A DNA stretch of 64,000 nt, taken from positions 164,539-228,538 of the forward strand of contig NW_006920427.1 of assembly GCF_000344685.1 (NCBI RefSeq). Reading direction: 5' to 3'. This DNA comes from Gloeophyllum trabeum ATCC 11539. Its lineage: Eukaryota > Basidiomycota > Agaricomycetes > Gloeophyllales > Gloeophyllaceae. Below the pieces are notes generated by a model. That model had not been told where the DNA came from. It saw only the letters and a list, made by a program, of their open reading frames with translations, and did not search any database. The position numbers and the translations under genes were made by a program. Shown here one piece after another: positions 34,605 through 45,605 of the stretch (position 1 is its first letter; the number at the start of each line of letters is the position of its first letter).

Positions 34605-35232
34605 CAGTGACGCGGCGAAGGACCCCGGCATACTGGTATATATGTTTGATCCTAGTGCGGACATAAACGGCCAATTTTGGGGCCCTATGTCGGATATTTA
34701 GGCGGACATAAAGCCCAAAATTTCGGTCCATGTCCGATATATCACGGCGGACACAAGGGCCTTGCCGGTCTTGGTGTCCGATCACCTGGCGGACATACCA
34801 AGTCGTCGAAGTGTCACACCCAGTAGTCCTTGTACTAGGTTGAGTGGTGTCTCTTATGCTTCTCAGTCAACTGTCAGCTCGTCTCGTGTATATCCAGGTA
34901 TATCCTCAGCAACGGTGAATGAAATGCAAGCTTTGGAAACAGTGGTGGATCTTAGGAAGACTGAAATACAATATCCCGGAGTAATCATGTCACGATCTAC
35001 TCGTTGCAGCGTTGGGCGTGTGCCGGTTTCGAGGTTGGATCCGTTTGGCGGACATACCGGGGGGCGCCCGAGCATAGGTCACTTATGCGGACATAAGCAG
35101 CCCAATTTGGGCTGACCGGATCCTAGAGGCGGACATATCCGGTCCAAATGTGTGAGGCCATAAGGGCCGAAAATCGGGCACTTAGGATCAAACATCAGTA
35201 CCCATATGCCGGGGTCCTCGCGGCGAGCACTG
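34605..35232. mobile_element. Inverted-repeat element with GCGGACATA motifs
   Basis: The outer ~52 bp are inverted copies. The left reads AGGACCCCGGCATACTGG and then ATGTTTGATCCTA; the right, complemented, reads AGGACCCCGGCATATGGG and then ATGTTTGATCCTA. Inside, GCGGACATA or a one-base variant occurs at about 34657, 34702, 34747, 34789, 35047, 35087 and 35129, clustered in both subterminal zones, with TGTCCG copies in reverse orientation. No coding capacity or clear target duplication was found. The layout (TIRs plus clustered short subterminal motifs) fits a non-autonomous DNA transposon; the class is undetermined. Confidence 0.65.
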
Positions 35233-35381
35233 CGGCTTCCATTTTATGCCGAGACCTCAAGTTCTCCATGATGCATCAGTGAAGGCTTCAGCTTCTGCCA
35301 GGTATAAGAAGGTCGGGTCGGTATCCACTGCACTGTCTCCTACTGTGCTTCAAGGCGAACAGTCACAGTCCGTAAATCAAT

Positions 35382-36282
35382 ATGTCTGAAGAATCTCATC
35401 TGGTGCGTGGACATACAAGCGATTGGGATTGAACTGACCACGACGACGTTATCTAGGCTCAAAACACTCTGGACACCGTCGTTGTTCGCGGTCTGGCAAA
35501 AGACGAACAGGGACACGCGATGGTACTCCAGTTCGCCCGTACGCCTCCTGACGGCCAGAACCCCCTCGTCTGGGGCACGAGGCCCGACGCTCTCCCCGAA
35601 ATGCCAAAGCGACCCCCGTCGAGCCTGCCTCCCCCTGCACATGCTACTCTAGATATCGTCATCGCGGACGAACTCGGGAGCGGCCGCGTCGGGTGCGTGT
35701 ACTCTGTGCAAACCGCGCGTTGCTCGGTCTCCGACCATGTCCCGCCGCTCGTCGTCAAGATCACCAACAGAGACCGCCGCGACGAGCTATGCAAGGAAGC
35801 GTGGGTCTACGAAGAGATGGAATGCCTGCAAGGGCCGGCATCCCGCGCTGCTACGGGTATTTCACCACCATGCTTCCCCAGCGGACCGATATCGTCTCGT
35901 GGGAGCGCCGTCCTACCACCCCTTTCCGATAGGCATACTCCTCCTCGAGCGGGTCGGGGACAAACTGCCGCTGGGAGAGCCTGTCCCACAGGTGCTTCAA
36001 GATGACCTCTGGGGTATAATAAGGGATCTCGCAGAGCTGGGCATCGGTCACCACGATTTGCGCTACGACAACCTCTTGATGGCGCCGCGGTCGCCGCCTG
36101 GCCTGCCATCGACGCCTTCCCCCTACAGCGGGCGCTCCTATGGGTTGCGTGTCATTGATTTTGACTATGCTTATAAATACAACATGCCGAAGGACAGGTT
36201 GTCCGCGTCCTCGAGTTCCTTCGTTGATCTTGTTCTCGATAATGTTCCCGAAGGCCGGATCGTGAATATCTTCGACGAGTAG
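35382..36282 (+). pseudogene. Protein-kinase-like gene with two frame breaks
   Basis: Exon 1 is 35382-35402 (MSEESHL), followed by a 54-bp intron and a frame from 35457. It contains IVIADELGSGRVGCVYSVQT (glycine-rich loop), VVKITNR (candidate Lys) and KEAWVYEEMECLQG. The family then expects IPRCYG and this appears, but in another frame (IPRCYGYFTTMLP). The remainder is in a third frame: IGILLLERVGDKLPLGE, ELGIGHHDLRYDNLL (catalytic-loop equivalent) and RVIDFDYAYKY (DFD metal site). Shifts lie near 35828 and 35925. A gene finder could bridge both with an intron from about 35862 to 35931, but that would delete the conserved PRCYG strand, so I read it as a damaged gene. Basidiomycete relatives are orphan kinase-like proteins. 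Confidence 0.6.
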
Positions 36283-38838
36283 GGGGGCGGACGCACGGTG
36301 CTGCGATGCGCTGCAAGATCGCCGTAGGCCTGTACTTGTTATTATCTTTCTGAACACGATTTTTTGATGGCACGTATCAGTCATCACTAGTGTTTGTGAG
36401 TATGTACGGATTCATTGCTTCAAGCCCGCAGGACCGGCACCTCCGGGCTTTCGTAACGCATGAGAGACAAGTCTCGGCTCTGAGTTCGCCGTTAGCCTCT
36501 CCCACCACCTCGCGCTCGACCTACCAGGGCCCAAATAACATTATGTGAGGACCCATACGTGCAGGGAGGAGGAAGCTGACGGCGGGACTGACCTGCCATA
36601 CCCGAGTATTGCAAACAAACTGCGTTACCGACGGGCGCTGCAGTCGGACAAGAGACTGCAAGGGCAAAGCAGACGCAATTGCAGCGGTCTCGGTACCGAC
36701 GATGCAGGGAACGGGAAGCGCTATGTAGGTACCGGACGCGTATGGGGGAGGGATATCCATAGCACCAGGCACCGGAGACATGCGCCGCCTCATTAGACGA
36801 TACAGCACGTTTGGTTGAAAGCTCGGTGCGGCGGTTAGAGAGAGCTCGGAAGAGCCTTCAAAGAGACATCACCTTTGGACTTGTAACGACTCGTGACTTG
36901 GACTGCGTCCCCCGAGTCAACAAGGTGTCAAGACATGCATATCCGAGGCGGACCGGGGGCTGGAAAGCGCGACATGATCCGTAAGACGGCTTCGACGCGA
37001 GTAGCCTTGTTCGGCAGCACGACAGGGACAGGAATGCGCGAAGAAACTGCACGAGGGTAGGCTCAGGCTGTATGCGGGTGCCAAACCCGGATGCGTTGGA
37101 TGGAGTTGACAGCCACATACGTATGGACCTGGTGGAATGACAAGCAGAGACCGCGGTTGGCGTAGAGCGCGCAACCCGAGCGCGACCGCTGGTACCAAGG
37201 AGTAGAGGGAACATTCACTCTAATTGGTAGGCGGACAACAGCGGAGGGACCCGAGTCTGGTCAGGAACATCATGCTGCAGTCAGACACGAATGGCAAGCG
37301 GAGACGAGCGCATCCGGTGTACTGGACAGGGCTAGCAGACCGGGAATGGCAAAGCAGGCGCAGTTGCAGCTTCAGCTTTCTCGGGACGACGATGCGAGGA
37401 ACGGGAAGCGCTATGTATGTACGGGTCACGACGGGTACGAGGGAGACATCCGCCGCACCAGGCACCTGAGCATGGCATACGCGCCTGCGGACGAATGATC
37501 CACCTTGGACGATACGGCCAGTTGGGCCAGGAAGCGCGGGTGGGGCAGTTAGGGAACGTCTTGGAAGACACTTGAGAGTACGAGGCGTTGACTTGAGACG
37601 ACTCGCAACGTGCATCATGTCCCGCGAGCAAGCTGGGTGTCCGGATACCCAGAGAGGAGCCGTGCACTGCGGTGGCGTACTTGACTGCCAAGATACACTC
37701 GAGCTCGGGACGACTGGCAGCTTGGAGTGTCTCCCGCGAGTGGGCAAGGTGTCCAGCTTCAAGACGGACCGGAGGCTCGAAAACGCGACATCTCCGGAAG
37801 GAAGCTCGAAGAGGGTGACACTGACGGCTGGCATACGTCGAAGCACCGCACGACCATCCTTCCCCAAAGCTTTCAGTAGGGTGGTGCTCTTCATGCCCAG
37901 CGGGAAGTCGACAGCGGCGGTACAGACAGAACCAACGACAGAATATAGCAAAAGCCTGTCCTATCTGAAGGTAGAAGCCAAATGGACATGCCATCATCCC
38001 GACGACGGATCGCCAGATCCCCGAGAAGGACTTGCAGGAATCTTCGATTCGAGGATCATCGATCACAAGTCAGAGCCCTTGATATGTAGTCAACTACGCC
38101 CACCTTACCCCAATCCGGGACGCAGAGGAATGACAACGGGGGGCGAGGCTAATACCTTGTATAGGAACGACCTAGCATGAGAGCCCACTGCATTTACACG
38201 ACCGTCGCAGAGAGGTGAGTCCTGTGGCTGCGGCATGCACGCCGCGCGTGGGAGAACCCCCGACGCGTCGGCTTAGTCAGCAAACCCTTTCACCTCATTC
38301 GCCGAGCCAGTCGATCGCGTCGCAGCTCGATGAAAACTCTTTCACGTTCCCCCGACGTGTCATTGCGCGTAATTCGGTACATAACAGACCCTGGGCGCGA
38401 CGATCCGCCAAACCGGCGTGCAAGGCAGCTTGTGGTGTACACTGCCAGGCGTCGTTGATTCGACTCGCTGCCAGTCCAGGAGAAGCTTTGGTTCTGCGGG
38501 AAGACCGGCATTCCATTCTAATTTCTCTGTGATAGCTCAAAAGAATTCTGAGCGGGGATTACCTGGCCTCGAGCGTCAAGGTCAGGGTCCCGAACGCGTA
38601 CGGAATTAGCCCCGTTCCATTCTATATTCAACCCACCCCATCCACCCCATCACATCCCAACTAATTTACGGCACGTCAATTTTTTGCAACACCGGGGACC
38701 GTTTAAAGCGCGCCGTGGCCGCAGCATGGGGCCATCTGCTGCTCTCCCGTTCCCTGCTCAGCGCACCGGCCCACGTTCGTTCCCCCCGCCGCTCTTTTCG
38801 ACAGAACCGGTCTGCCCTAGTCTGAAACTGAACACGAG
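36283..38838. other. Degenerate tandem repeats and hydrophobin promoter
   Basis: Two related blocks, about 36600-37010 and 37290-37800, share GAACGGGAAGCGCTATGTA, the CACCAGGCAC region, GACGATAC, a CGACTCG(T/C) region and the (A/G)AGGTGTC...GACGGACCGG/GGCGGACCGG region. A third, shorter relative is at about 32960-33080. Long frames on the minus strand (37220-37951 and 37332-38066, up to 244 residues) translate parts of these repeats, for example TYIALPVP and CR(A/V)F(Q/E)PPVRL, but match no domain I know. The last ~400 bp should be the hydrophobin promoter. Confidence 0.5.
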
Positions 38839-39475
38839 ATGAAGTTCACCTCCGTCGCTGCTGTCCTCGCCGCGTGCGTCCTGTCCGCCAGCGCCGTCGC
38901 GACCCCGACGAACGCCGAGCGCATGAAGCGCGGCCTCCCGCCCGCCGCGCCCAAGCGGCGCTTCAGCGCGTCCCACGTCCAGCGTGCGTCCTCCTCCCGT
39001 CCTTGCGGCATTGCACATACACTATACTGACACCGCATCGCGCCATGTAGAAGCCAAGCGCACCGCGCCGAGCGCCACACCGCCGCCCAACGGCGGCGGC
39101 GACATGAGCGGGAGCTGCAACACGGGCCCCGTGCAGTGCTGCAACCAGGTGCAGCAGGGCAAGAGCGTGACGAGCATACTCGGGTTGCTGGGCGTCGTCC
39201 TGGACGACCTCGAGGCGCTCGTCGGTATCGACTGCTCGCCGATCGACGTCCTTGGGCTCGGCGGAAACTCTTGGTGCGTCGCGCGCATGCGTACCGGGGC
39301 AGATGGCTGATGGTCGTTCTTTGTTTGGTGTAGCTCGGCGCACCCCGTGTGCTGCGAGAATAACAGCAACTCGCTCATCTCGGTTGGGTGTATCCCCAGT
39401 ACGTCCTCTGCTCCCACTCTCAGCCTGCCAGCAATTATTAATTAACTGCACCCGCGCCTCCCAGTCACGCTCTAA
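38839..39475 (+). CDS. Class I hydrophobin
   Basis: Exons 38839-38983, 39051-39273, 39334-39398, 39465-39475 give 147 residues. A signal peptide ([20 protein letters not shown]) is followed by a longer than usual basic, Pro-rich pro-region with possible dibasic processing (KR). The mature part has the eight-Cys pattern C-X6-CC-X30-C-X12-C-X5-CC-X11-C, starting [10 protein letters not shown] and ending VGCIPITL, within class I limits. Hydrophobins are secreted and self-assemble into amphipathic films on hyphae and fruiting bodies. The last coding exon is only 11 nt. The [10 protein letters not shown] motif is typical of polypore hydrophobins. Confidence 0.93.
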
Positions 39476-40099
39476 GCCCGCCCGCTACCCCGAAGCGAAT
39501 AACATTTACTCGCCTCAGCCAAGCCCCGCTCTTCTTTCGTTTCTTCTCCTCTTTCCTTCGTTCCTCGTCGGACGCTCTCGCTAGTTTAGGATAACGCTGT
39601 GTCGCGTGTTGATTGCATAGTACATCTACGTATTGCTACGTGCATGCGGGATAGTAGTAGTATGGCCATGCGGATCCGCTGGACTTAATGATACCAAAAT
39701 TCACTCGCTGATCATGCAAGTCTGACGGTCTTCAAACGTGGCAATGCAAGCTGGAGTGGATCATCGTTGAATGGTTCCTGGTTTGTTCGCTGTCGGAGCG
39801 TGCGGTTCGCTTCCGGGATGCCAGCACGACTTGGAAGGCATGGTGGGCGTCGGCGTGCCTTTGAGTCCGGACAGCGTCGCTCCTGTCATGTCCATTGGCG
39901 GGCGGAGGGGAAGTCGAATCGGCCGGTGCCACACCGGACGGAAGCAAATGTCGCCGGCCGACGCGTCGCGTCACCGGTACCGTGACACTGACGGGCGCGT
40001 CTCATTTGTTTGCTCGGGATTTCTTGACTACCCATCTGGTGTCTCACTACTGTGACACTGACATTGCCCGGCTTCCTGGGTTCGTCTTGGGCGTGACGG
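39476..40099. other. Intergenic interval
   Basis: Holds the hydrophobin 3' UTR and the promoter of the DUF2461 gene. Nothing else recognised. Confidence 0.5.
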
Positions 40100-42217
40100 A
40101 TGTCTGCACGCGCGAAGCCGAGGTCGGGATCAAGGTATTTCGACCAAAATGGGGGGGAAGACAGGTCGCCGAGGAAGAGCGTGGCGCGGAGGAGTATGAA
40201 GGAGGCGAGTGAGGATGAGCTGGAGGGGGTGGAGGAGAGGGGGGTGCGGATGGATAGCGATGGGGAGGAGGTGGGGATGGATAGCGATGAGCAGGAGGGG
40301 GAGGGGGAAGGGAGGGGGAAGAGGGGCCCTGCGTCACCCGTGAGGGAGGCGTCTGCGTCCCCGGAGAAGATTCTGAGGAAGGGCTCTGCCTCCCCGGTGA
40401 AGATGAGAAGGAGAAGGTCGCCCCGGACGAGCATCTCGCGGAGGGGTGCGAAAGAGGAGAGCGAGGGGGACGAGGCGGGGATGGATAGTGACGACTTGGA
40501 CGAGTTCTCCGAGGAGGAGGAGGAGGAGGAGGGTGCGCGGAAGAGGAAGCGGAGGGTTCGGTCCTCGCGTGCCAAGAAGTCACCCGCGAAGAACGCGTCG
40601 CCCAGGAAGAAGCGCAGGACCACGACCCAGGCTGGCAGCGACTATGAGGACGAAGACGCCTTGGAGCTCGCGGAGGGCCAGGAAGTGGTGGGGGTCGTCG
40701 TGCAGGCGCCCAAGACCGGGCGAGGTACGTGCTAGTCTGCGTATAGGGGGTGTGGGGGAGGTGCTGATGATGTGTGAAAGTCCCGCCGGGGCAGGTGTCG
40801 CGGAATACGCTGGATTTTCTGAGGGAGCTGGCGAGGCCGGAGTGTAATGACCGGGGGTGGTGCGTTTCGTTCTCGTTCCATCCTTTCTTTTCCTTGCTCA
40901 AGGTGTTCACCTTTCACCATTTCTGCAGGTTCAAACTGCACGGTACGTTCTACACTCTTCCCGATGCTAAACAAGGAGGTGGTGGTTCTGATGAGCTGAT
41001 GATAGAGCCGGTATACCGCGCCGCGGAGCAGGAGTGGAAGGACTTTGTCGAGGCGTTCACGGACCTGCTCGTCGAGGCGGACCCGCAGATCCCGCCGCTC
41101 CCGCCGAAAGATGTCATACATAGGATTTATCGTGACGTGCGTTTGCCTTCGTCCCTCCTTTCCTGCTTTCCTGCCATCCTTCCTGTCTCCCTGCCTCCTT
41201 TGCTGCCATCTTGCCCCGTTCCTCTGAGGGATGAAGAGCGCCTGGCTAACTGGCGTTGTACAGGTGCGCTTCAGCAACGACAAGACGCCGTACAAGACGG
41301 GGTTCTCGGCGAGCTTCTCGCGGAGCGGGCGGAAGGGGATATTCGCGCATTGTAAGCAAGCCCCTGTGATAGTACCCTGCGCACTCTCCTCACTGCCTTT
41401 AACCCGTACCCGTGCGCTTTCGCGGGCAGATCATATGTACGTGCACATCCATGCAGAATGCTATGAAACGCTATGATGGATTGATTGGATTCCCTACACT
41501 ACAGAGCGGGTACGCGTGATCCATAGTTCGTGTATGCTCTGGTTGAATGAGAGTAAATGTTGCAGTGAAGCCGAACGGCGAGAGTCTCATCGCTGCTGGT
41601 GCGTGGTGCCCAGGCAAGAACGAGCTGCAGACGATCCGGTGCGCCTCCCGCAGCTTTCATATTCGTTACTTATGCACCTTACTGTCTTCTGACTTGCTAG
41701 GAATAATATTATGCGCAACCCCGCGCGCCTGCGCGCGGTCATCTCCGCGCCCGAGTTCGTGGGGTATTTCGGGGAGCCGAGGCCGCACCCGAAAGGCGCG
41801 CGGAGGAGTTTGTGGGGGTTCGAGGACGAGCTGAAGACGGCGCCGAAGGGGGTTGATAAGAATCACAAGTGCGTCTAATTCTCGCACGCTCGTCACGGTT
41901 GGGATTGATGATTAACGTTGGGTGGCGCAGGGATATTGATCTGCTGAAGCTGCGCACGTTTGCGGTGATACACCGCTTCCCGGACGAGGTGGTGCTCGAG
42001 CCGGGGTTTAGGGAGGAGCTTGCGAGGGTTGTTAGGGTGGCGAGGCCGTTTGTGCATTGGTAGGTCCTGTGGTACCTCTGCTCTTACTACACTTAGGTCT
42101 GACAACTGGGCAATGTCTAGTTTGAATGACATGATGACTATCCCGCCGGATGACGATGATGATGACAATGGGTCCGGCGGCGAAGAGGAGGGAGAGGAGG
42201 GAGACGGGGAAGAGTAG
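40100..42217 (+). CDS. DUF2461-family protein with long charged N-terminus
   Basis: Exons 40100-40724, 40781-40859, 40929-40942 (14 nt), 41006-41136, 41264-41351, one uncertain junction, 41566-41638, 41701-41868, 41931-42059, 42121-42217. The first ~205 residues are a disordered mix of acidic runs and basic Ser-Pro-Arg-Lys motifs (SPRKS, KKSPAKNASPRKKRR), which suggests a nuclear, chromatin- or DNA-associated protein. Then comes the DUF2461 core: SRNTLDFLRELARPECNDRG, WFKLHEPVYRAAEQEWKDFV, VRFSNDKTPYKTGFSASFSR, IAAGAWCPGKNELQTIRNN and FAVIHRFPDEVVLEPGF, followed by an acidic tail. The family function is unknown. Between 41351 and 41566 the direct join keeps frame but drops the expected YYVHI-like strand; a small exon near 41430 (ATCATATGTACGTG) is probably missed. 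Confidence 0.8.
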
Positions 42218-42521
42218 GGTGGTCGTGTCCCGTGTCACTGTTCTTGGATTGCGTATTGTAGCTATTGCCTTATATTATTTCCATATTACCTTCGTTGGTT
42301 ATTGCTGCATCGGTGAAGGGCAATTGAATTGATGTAATGAAGGATGGTGCTAGAGTAGCGTGCGGGGAGGGGACTGGGACAAGGCTCTCGCAGTCGATGA
42401 CCCTCGGGGCAAGCCAGTGTAACAGACAAGCATTCTGCCAACTTAAAGCGCAGCTCGGAGCGCACATGCGGAAAACCACGGAAGATTGGAATATATTGCG
42501 TTGCGAGCAGCCGTCTGAATT
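42218..42521. other. Convergent intergenic interval
   Basis: 304 bp between the stop codons of the DUF2461 gene and the small membrane-protein gene. 3' UTRs only. Confidence 0.5.
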
Positions 42522-43017
42522 CTATGACTCTGCCTCGCTCTGTGACCCAGCCTGCTCTTTCCGTTCTCGGTACTGCTTCGTCCACTGCGAACCGTGAACG
42601 AGGCGATGAGCCAAGCTCCATCCAAACAACTAAGACGTAAACTCACCAGCATTGAAGGTATCGGCCTGATAGGCTCGACGTATCGGCGCTTCGAAGGTTC
42701 GCCGTCTCAGCCCGCGAGCACATCTCAACCGAGAAGAGACCGCACGCACCTCCCTGTCTGCGCTGACCTGCCACACGCCGTACGTCACCGCGAGAATGCC
42801 GGCAAAACAGATCGCAGTGTTTGCCTTCCAGTTCGACGGGCGGGTCCACCAGCCGCCTGTGAGTGGTAGTGGTGAATCATGGTGCTACGCGAGATGTGGG
42901 AAGACGTACCGGCTGGGGACCACACCTCCTTGGGGTAGGGATATCTAGCACCTCCTCCCTGTTCACACCACAGCCTTCAAACTATACGAACACGGCTATA
43001 CCAGCAAAGCTTACCAT
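42522..43017 (-). CDS. Small conserved single-pass membrane protein, start codon alone in exon 1
   Basis: Five coding exons on the minus strand: 43017-43015, 42958-42910, 42856-42750, 42688-42647, 42584-42522, giving 87 residues. The protein begins MGGGARYPYPKEVWSPAGGW, then WTRPSNWKANTAICFAG, a single hydrophobic segment ending AVTYGVW, QVSADRE, RRYVEPIRPIPSMLWTKQYR and a Ser/Glu tail. I recognise the GGGxRYPYPKEVWSPxGGWW start and the PSxLWxKQ end as conserved in fungal small proteins. The size, topology and Trp/Arg pattern resemble accessory subunits of mitochondrial inner-membrane complexes, but the function is inference. All four introns are GT-AG and in phase. It is divergent from PEX3, 163 bp between starts. 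Too short and split for ORF-based detection. Confidence 0.8.
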
Positions 43018-43180
43018 AGCGCAGGCGTTCTAGTCGGTTACTTTCAAAGGTAGTTCTCGTTGACCGTCCAAACCCGGACTGAAGATGATTACGTAACACA
43101 CATGTAGGCACGTGTTTACGCGCGCCTGGAATCCCTGTCAGTCTCCGGCGCTATGCATCTGACCGGCCGCACTACAGGCC
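43018..43180. promoter_or_regulatory. Shared divergent promoter, small membrane protein / PEX3
   Basis: 163 bp between two start codons must contain both promoters; the compact spacing suggests shared control of a putative organelle-membrane protein and a peroxin. Confidence 0.5.
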
Positions 43181-45076
43181 ATGCTCGAGTCCACGAAACA
43201 GTACGTCTACGACCGCCGGAAGGGCCTGCTGAAGGGCGCGGGATACGCGGGTGGGCTGTATCTGCTCAGTCAGTATGTCGCAGCGCGAATTGAGGACTTT
43301 CGAGAGAAGATTAAGCAGGAGCGGGCTGCGCGGGAGAAGTGAGCTGAGCATGAGATCGTGGTGCTGTAATTATGTGCTGACACAGTTTGAACGATTTAGT
43401 CTGCGTCGCAGGTTTGAGCAGAACCAGGAGGACATGAACTTTACCGTTATGACGCTCGTGCCGACGCTGGGGAAGCATATACTGCAGGACATGGACGTGG
43501 AGGCCCTCACCCACGAACTGCAAGCCAAGTCGAAAGCGAGCAAAGGCAAGCCAGATAGGGGCTCCATGAGTTCCTCGGTTTTGTCATCCAGCGCAGAGAT
43601 CGTGCAGGAGCACGACGCGCGGTCAGACTTGGGGTCCGCATCAATATTGTCCTACCCCGACAACGGTGCGGCGTCCATGGGGGGGTCAACACACAGCTGG
43701 GTGGACGAGTTCGCTGCGCAGACACCGTCGTATCCGCCCCGCATATACCCCGATGCGGCCGACCTGTCCGACTCGATGCTCACCACGAGTTCCGCACCGA
43801 GTACGAGTGCGAATACAGAATCTGGCTCCGTGAGGACTTATTTTGTGCCCTTGCGGACGACCTAATGAGATCTTATGTATGATAGTCCGAGCCGGCCAGT
43901 TCGGCGGAGGAGTCGTCTGCGTCGAGCAGCCGGAGCAAGGCGGAGCTGTGGAAGGAGATCAAAATGCTAGGTAAGGCTGCTTGCTCAAACGCCTTGTAGT
44001 CTTTGTTTACCGTCCCTCCCGCCCAGCGTTCACGCGCACGCTGACCGTCGTCTATTCCCTCACCCTCCTCACGCTTTTCACCCAAATTCAACTGACGATC
44101 CTGGGTCGGTATAAATACATCCAATCGGTGCTGCAACAGGAGCGCGACGAACGGATGCGGGAGAAGCTCCTGGACCAGGTGTCGATATCGTCGCTGTTCT
44201 GGGACCCGCCAGATACCGACGAGGATGTTGAGGAGGATCTGGAGACGGTGAGCAGGGAGACGGAGCGGAAGTTTCTCACTCTGAGCTGGTGGATATTACA
44301 TGTTGGGTGGAAAGATGTTGGAGAGCGGGTGAAGAGGGGGGTGGAAGAGGTGTTCGAAGGGTAGGTCATCTTGTCGAGTATCCGCTTCAGGTGATGGGGA
44401 ACGGTTTCTGTAGGGTTTCGTTGAAGAGTAAGTTGACTGCGATGGACTTGCATCGGCTAATAGGCGACGTGCGGCGTCGAGTCGAACATGAGATTACTTT
44501 CGAGGGGACGGAGCGACGGGTGAAGTGTGTTTCGTCCTGTCATCTTATGGAGACTATGAAGATAAACTCATCGTCCCCGCAGCTTCGCGTCAACACTAAT
44601 ACCGCCAACCGCCGAGACGCTCCAACACGTCCTCCTCAAAGGCGGCGTCTCGCCGTACGCCTCCCTCACCAACCCCTACCCGCAGTCCGACCCCGACCCA
44701 ATATTCACCGCGCTCCTCGCCGAAACGCGCACGCTCCTCAGCTCGTCCGATTTCTCCTTCGTCCTGGAGGTGTGCCTTGACAGGGCGACGGAGGTGCTGT
44801 TCGACGGGCTGCGGAAGAACGTGTTCGTCGAGAGCGGGAGCGGGGAGGAGGAGGAGGTTCGCATACGGCTCGCGGGGTTGTTGCCGGGGCTGGCGAGGTG
44901 GAGTAAGCTCGCGTTGACGGCGCTGCCGAATGAGTTGGTTGATGTGCGTGATTAGTGGCTTGCTCTCATGCTGCGTGTTTTACTGAGGCTACGCTGCATA
45001 GGGACTGCTGGGACTGCGGGAAGTGACGGCGTTGTCTGCTATCGTATTCTCGAAATTTGAGGACAGGTTCCGGTGA
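43181..45076 (+). CDS. PEX3: Peroxin-3 (peroxisome biogenesis membrane protein)
   Basis: Seven exons: 43181-43338, 43400-43829, 43886-43970, 44027-44360, 44414-44524, 44583-44943, 45002-45076, giving 517 residues. The N-terminus MLESTKQYVYDRRKGLLKGA, then GYAGGLYLLSQYVAARIED, is the classic Pex3 peroxisomal membrane anchor: a basic patch before a transmembrane helix. The cytosolic domain includes RRRFEQNQEDMNFTVMTLVP, LWKEIKMLAFTRTLTVVYSL and LTLFTQIQLTILGRYKYI, all typical Pex3 helices, plus a Ser-rich linker (about residues 100-215) longer than in yeast. Pex3 is the membrane receptor for Pex19 and starts peroxisomal membrane protein insertion. The last exon ends VFSKFEDRFR. The model is frame-consistent throughout. 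Confidence 0.94.
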
Positions 45077-45605
45077 CGTTGTGTCTTCTTGTATAGCAAC
45101 TGCTCATATACCGCTATCATCATTATTTGGAACAACTCTCGCCGGCGGTATGCTGAGTACATCGTGAGTGAGGGCCGTTGACTTTGTTGAAGTTTGACCT
45201 TGGCAGGGAGCTGTGCGTTCAACCAGGTAATGCCACACAGGTGAGCGGTCTCGGGCTCGCGATCCCGCTGTGCATGCACTAAACCATCTCTGTTGGCATA
45301 GTTGGTCTTATTGCCACTGTTAACCCGCGGAACGACCTCCTTACTATGGGTCGAACTCAAACAGCCGCCTTGGGTACCCTCGGTGGACGAGCCGGTGCTC
45401 AAGTCATCCGGGCTTCCGTTCTATTTTTAGATCCTTAGATATCGCAAGGAGTGCGTCAGATCAAACCATCCGATAATACGCCGTCGCAAGTCCGGCGCAG
45501 GTAGCATGACCTTGTCCGCTGGTATATCTATCTGAACTCGCACCGCAGGGTGCACAGATCCTCTTCTCTAGCATTTCACCAGCACTTGAGAAATAAGAAT
45601 CAGTC
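45077..45605. other. Intergenic interval
   Basis: Between PEX3 and the oxidoreductase. Nothing recognised beyond UTR and promoter space. Confidence 0.5.

Noticed and set aside
37220..38066. Two overlapping 243-244-residue minus-strand frames as protein-coding genes
   Set aside because: No domain, no splice consistency, and both translate a degenerate repeat in different frames; listed as a repeat observation instead.
40047..40910. 287-residue minus-strand frame (Pro/Ser-rich)
   Set aside because: Antisense of the acidic/basic N-terminus of the DUF2461 gene.
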